Part shown: positions 14,161-14,214 of the stretch, piece by piece
How the letters are laid out: every line of letters starts with the position of its first letter
Position numbering within the stretch: position 1 is the stretch's first letter
NCBI RefSeq assembly: GCF_042432825.1
Contig: NZ_JBHLWN010000104.1
Coordinates: forward strand, 1-14,214
DNA length: 14,214 nucleotides
Source: Gordoniibacillus chartarius
Lineage (GTDB): Bacteria > Bacillota > Bacilli > Paenibacillales > NBRC-103111
Direction: 5' to 3'
Made by a program: the position numbers and the translations under genes
Notes under the pieces: generated by a model
The model's database searches: none
Told to the model about the DNA's origin: nothing
The model's input: only the letters and a program-made list of their open reading frames with translations

Positions 14161-14214
14161 TTGCTGAAAAATCAAAAAATCCTTATCTCACAAGGGTTTA
14201 GAGGCACTTTTGTC
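14157..14214. mobile_element. Possible end of an insertion sequence (partial, runs off the window)
   Basis: From 14157 the plus strand reads GGGCTTGCTGAAAAATC, followed by AT-rich sequence. This resembles the terminal inverted repeat and post-stop region of IS1182-like elements as I remember them; it is not verified here. It coincides with the abrupt loss of the minus-strand gene frame. The transposase itself would be right of the window. Confidence 0.33.

Overview
The window looks like chromosomal DNA of a Gram-positive, endospore-forming member of the Paenibacillaceae (Paenibacillus-like). The reasons are moderate GC, strong purine-rich ribosome binding sites, two secreted proteins with S-layer homology (SLH) domains, a paired set of WYL regulators, and two perfect Spo0A boxes in one promoter. 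This is inference from gene content, not a phylogenetic result.

Left part (1-3183). The most interesting element is a tandem pair of structured RNAs on the minus strand (185-325 and 71-168). They share the same terminal architecture: an outer stem ending in CGAGG/CCTCG, an internal loop beginning CGC, and an 8-bp second stem with one conserved G-U pair and a covarying pair. They carry different inner modules. In RNA 1 the inner module is a circularly permuted tRNA mimic: T-arm, then an acceptor stem closed by a 4-nt loop, then a D-arm. This is the architecture known for bacterial Y RNAs (YrlA type), the partners of the Ro60 orthologue Rsr. RNA 2 has the same stem but a simple hairpin module. 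Divergent from the RNAs is a plus-strand operon of two WYL-domain regulators and a macro-domain ADP-ribose hydrolase, with overlapping or nearly abutting genes. No Rsr gene lies in the window; it may be just outside or elsewhere.

Middle part (3240-8160, minus strand). A large SLH-anchored adhesin-like surface protein has GLUG repeats, an InlB-type repeat, Ig-like domains and three C-terminal SLH domains. It is split by an apparent one-base frameshift near 6270. Its promoter carries two Spo0A boxes. Upstream on the same strand is tatD (Mg-dependent DNase), whose start overlaps the end of a decayed kptA (RNA 2'-phosphotransferase). KptA produces ADP-ribose 1'',2''-cyclic phosphate, and macro-domain proteins act on ADP-ribose derivatives. 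With the Y RNAs, this suggests an RNA-repair or RNA-quality-control theme that is partly eroding.

Right part (8196-14214). A promoter with a consensus -35 and AT-rich palindromes precedes a probably decayed short gene, a terminator, and a two-gene membrane-protein operon (an eight-helix protein and an ABA4-like protein). A convergent minus-strand hypothetical gene follows, with its own strong promoter and a leader hairpin. Next is a secreted protein with N-terminal SLH domains and a terminator. The right end holds degraded coding sequence and what may be the end of an insertion sequence.
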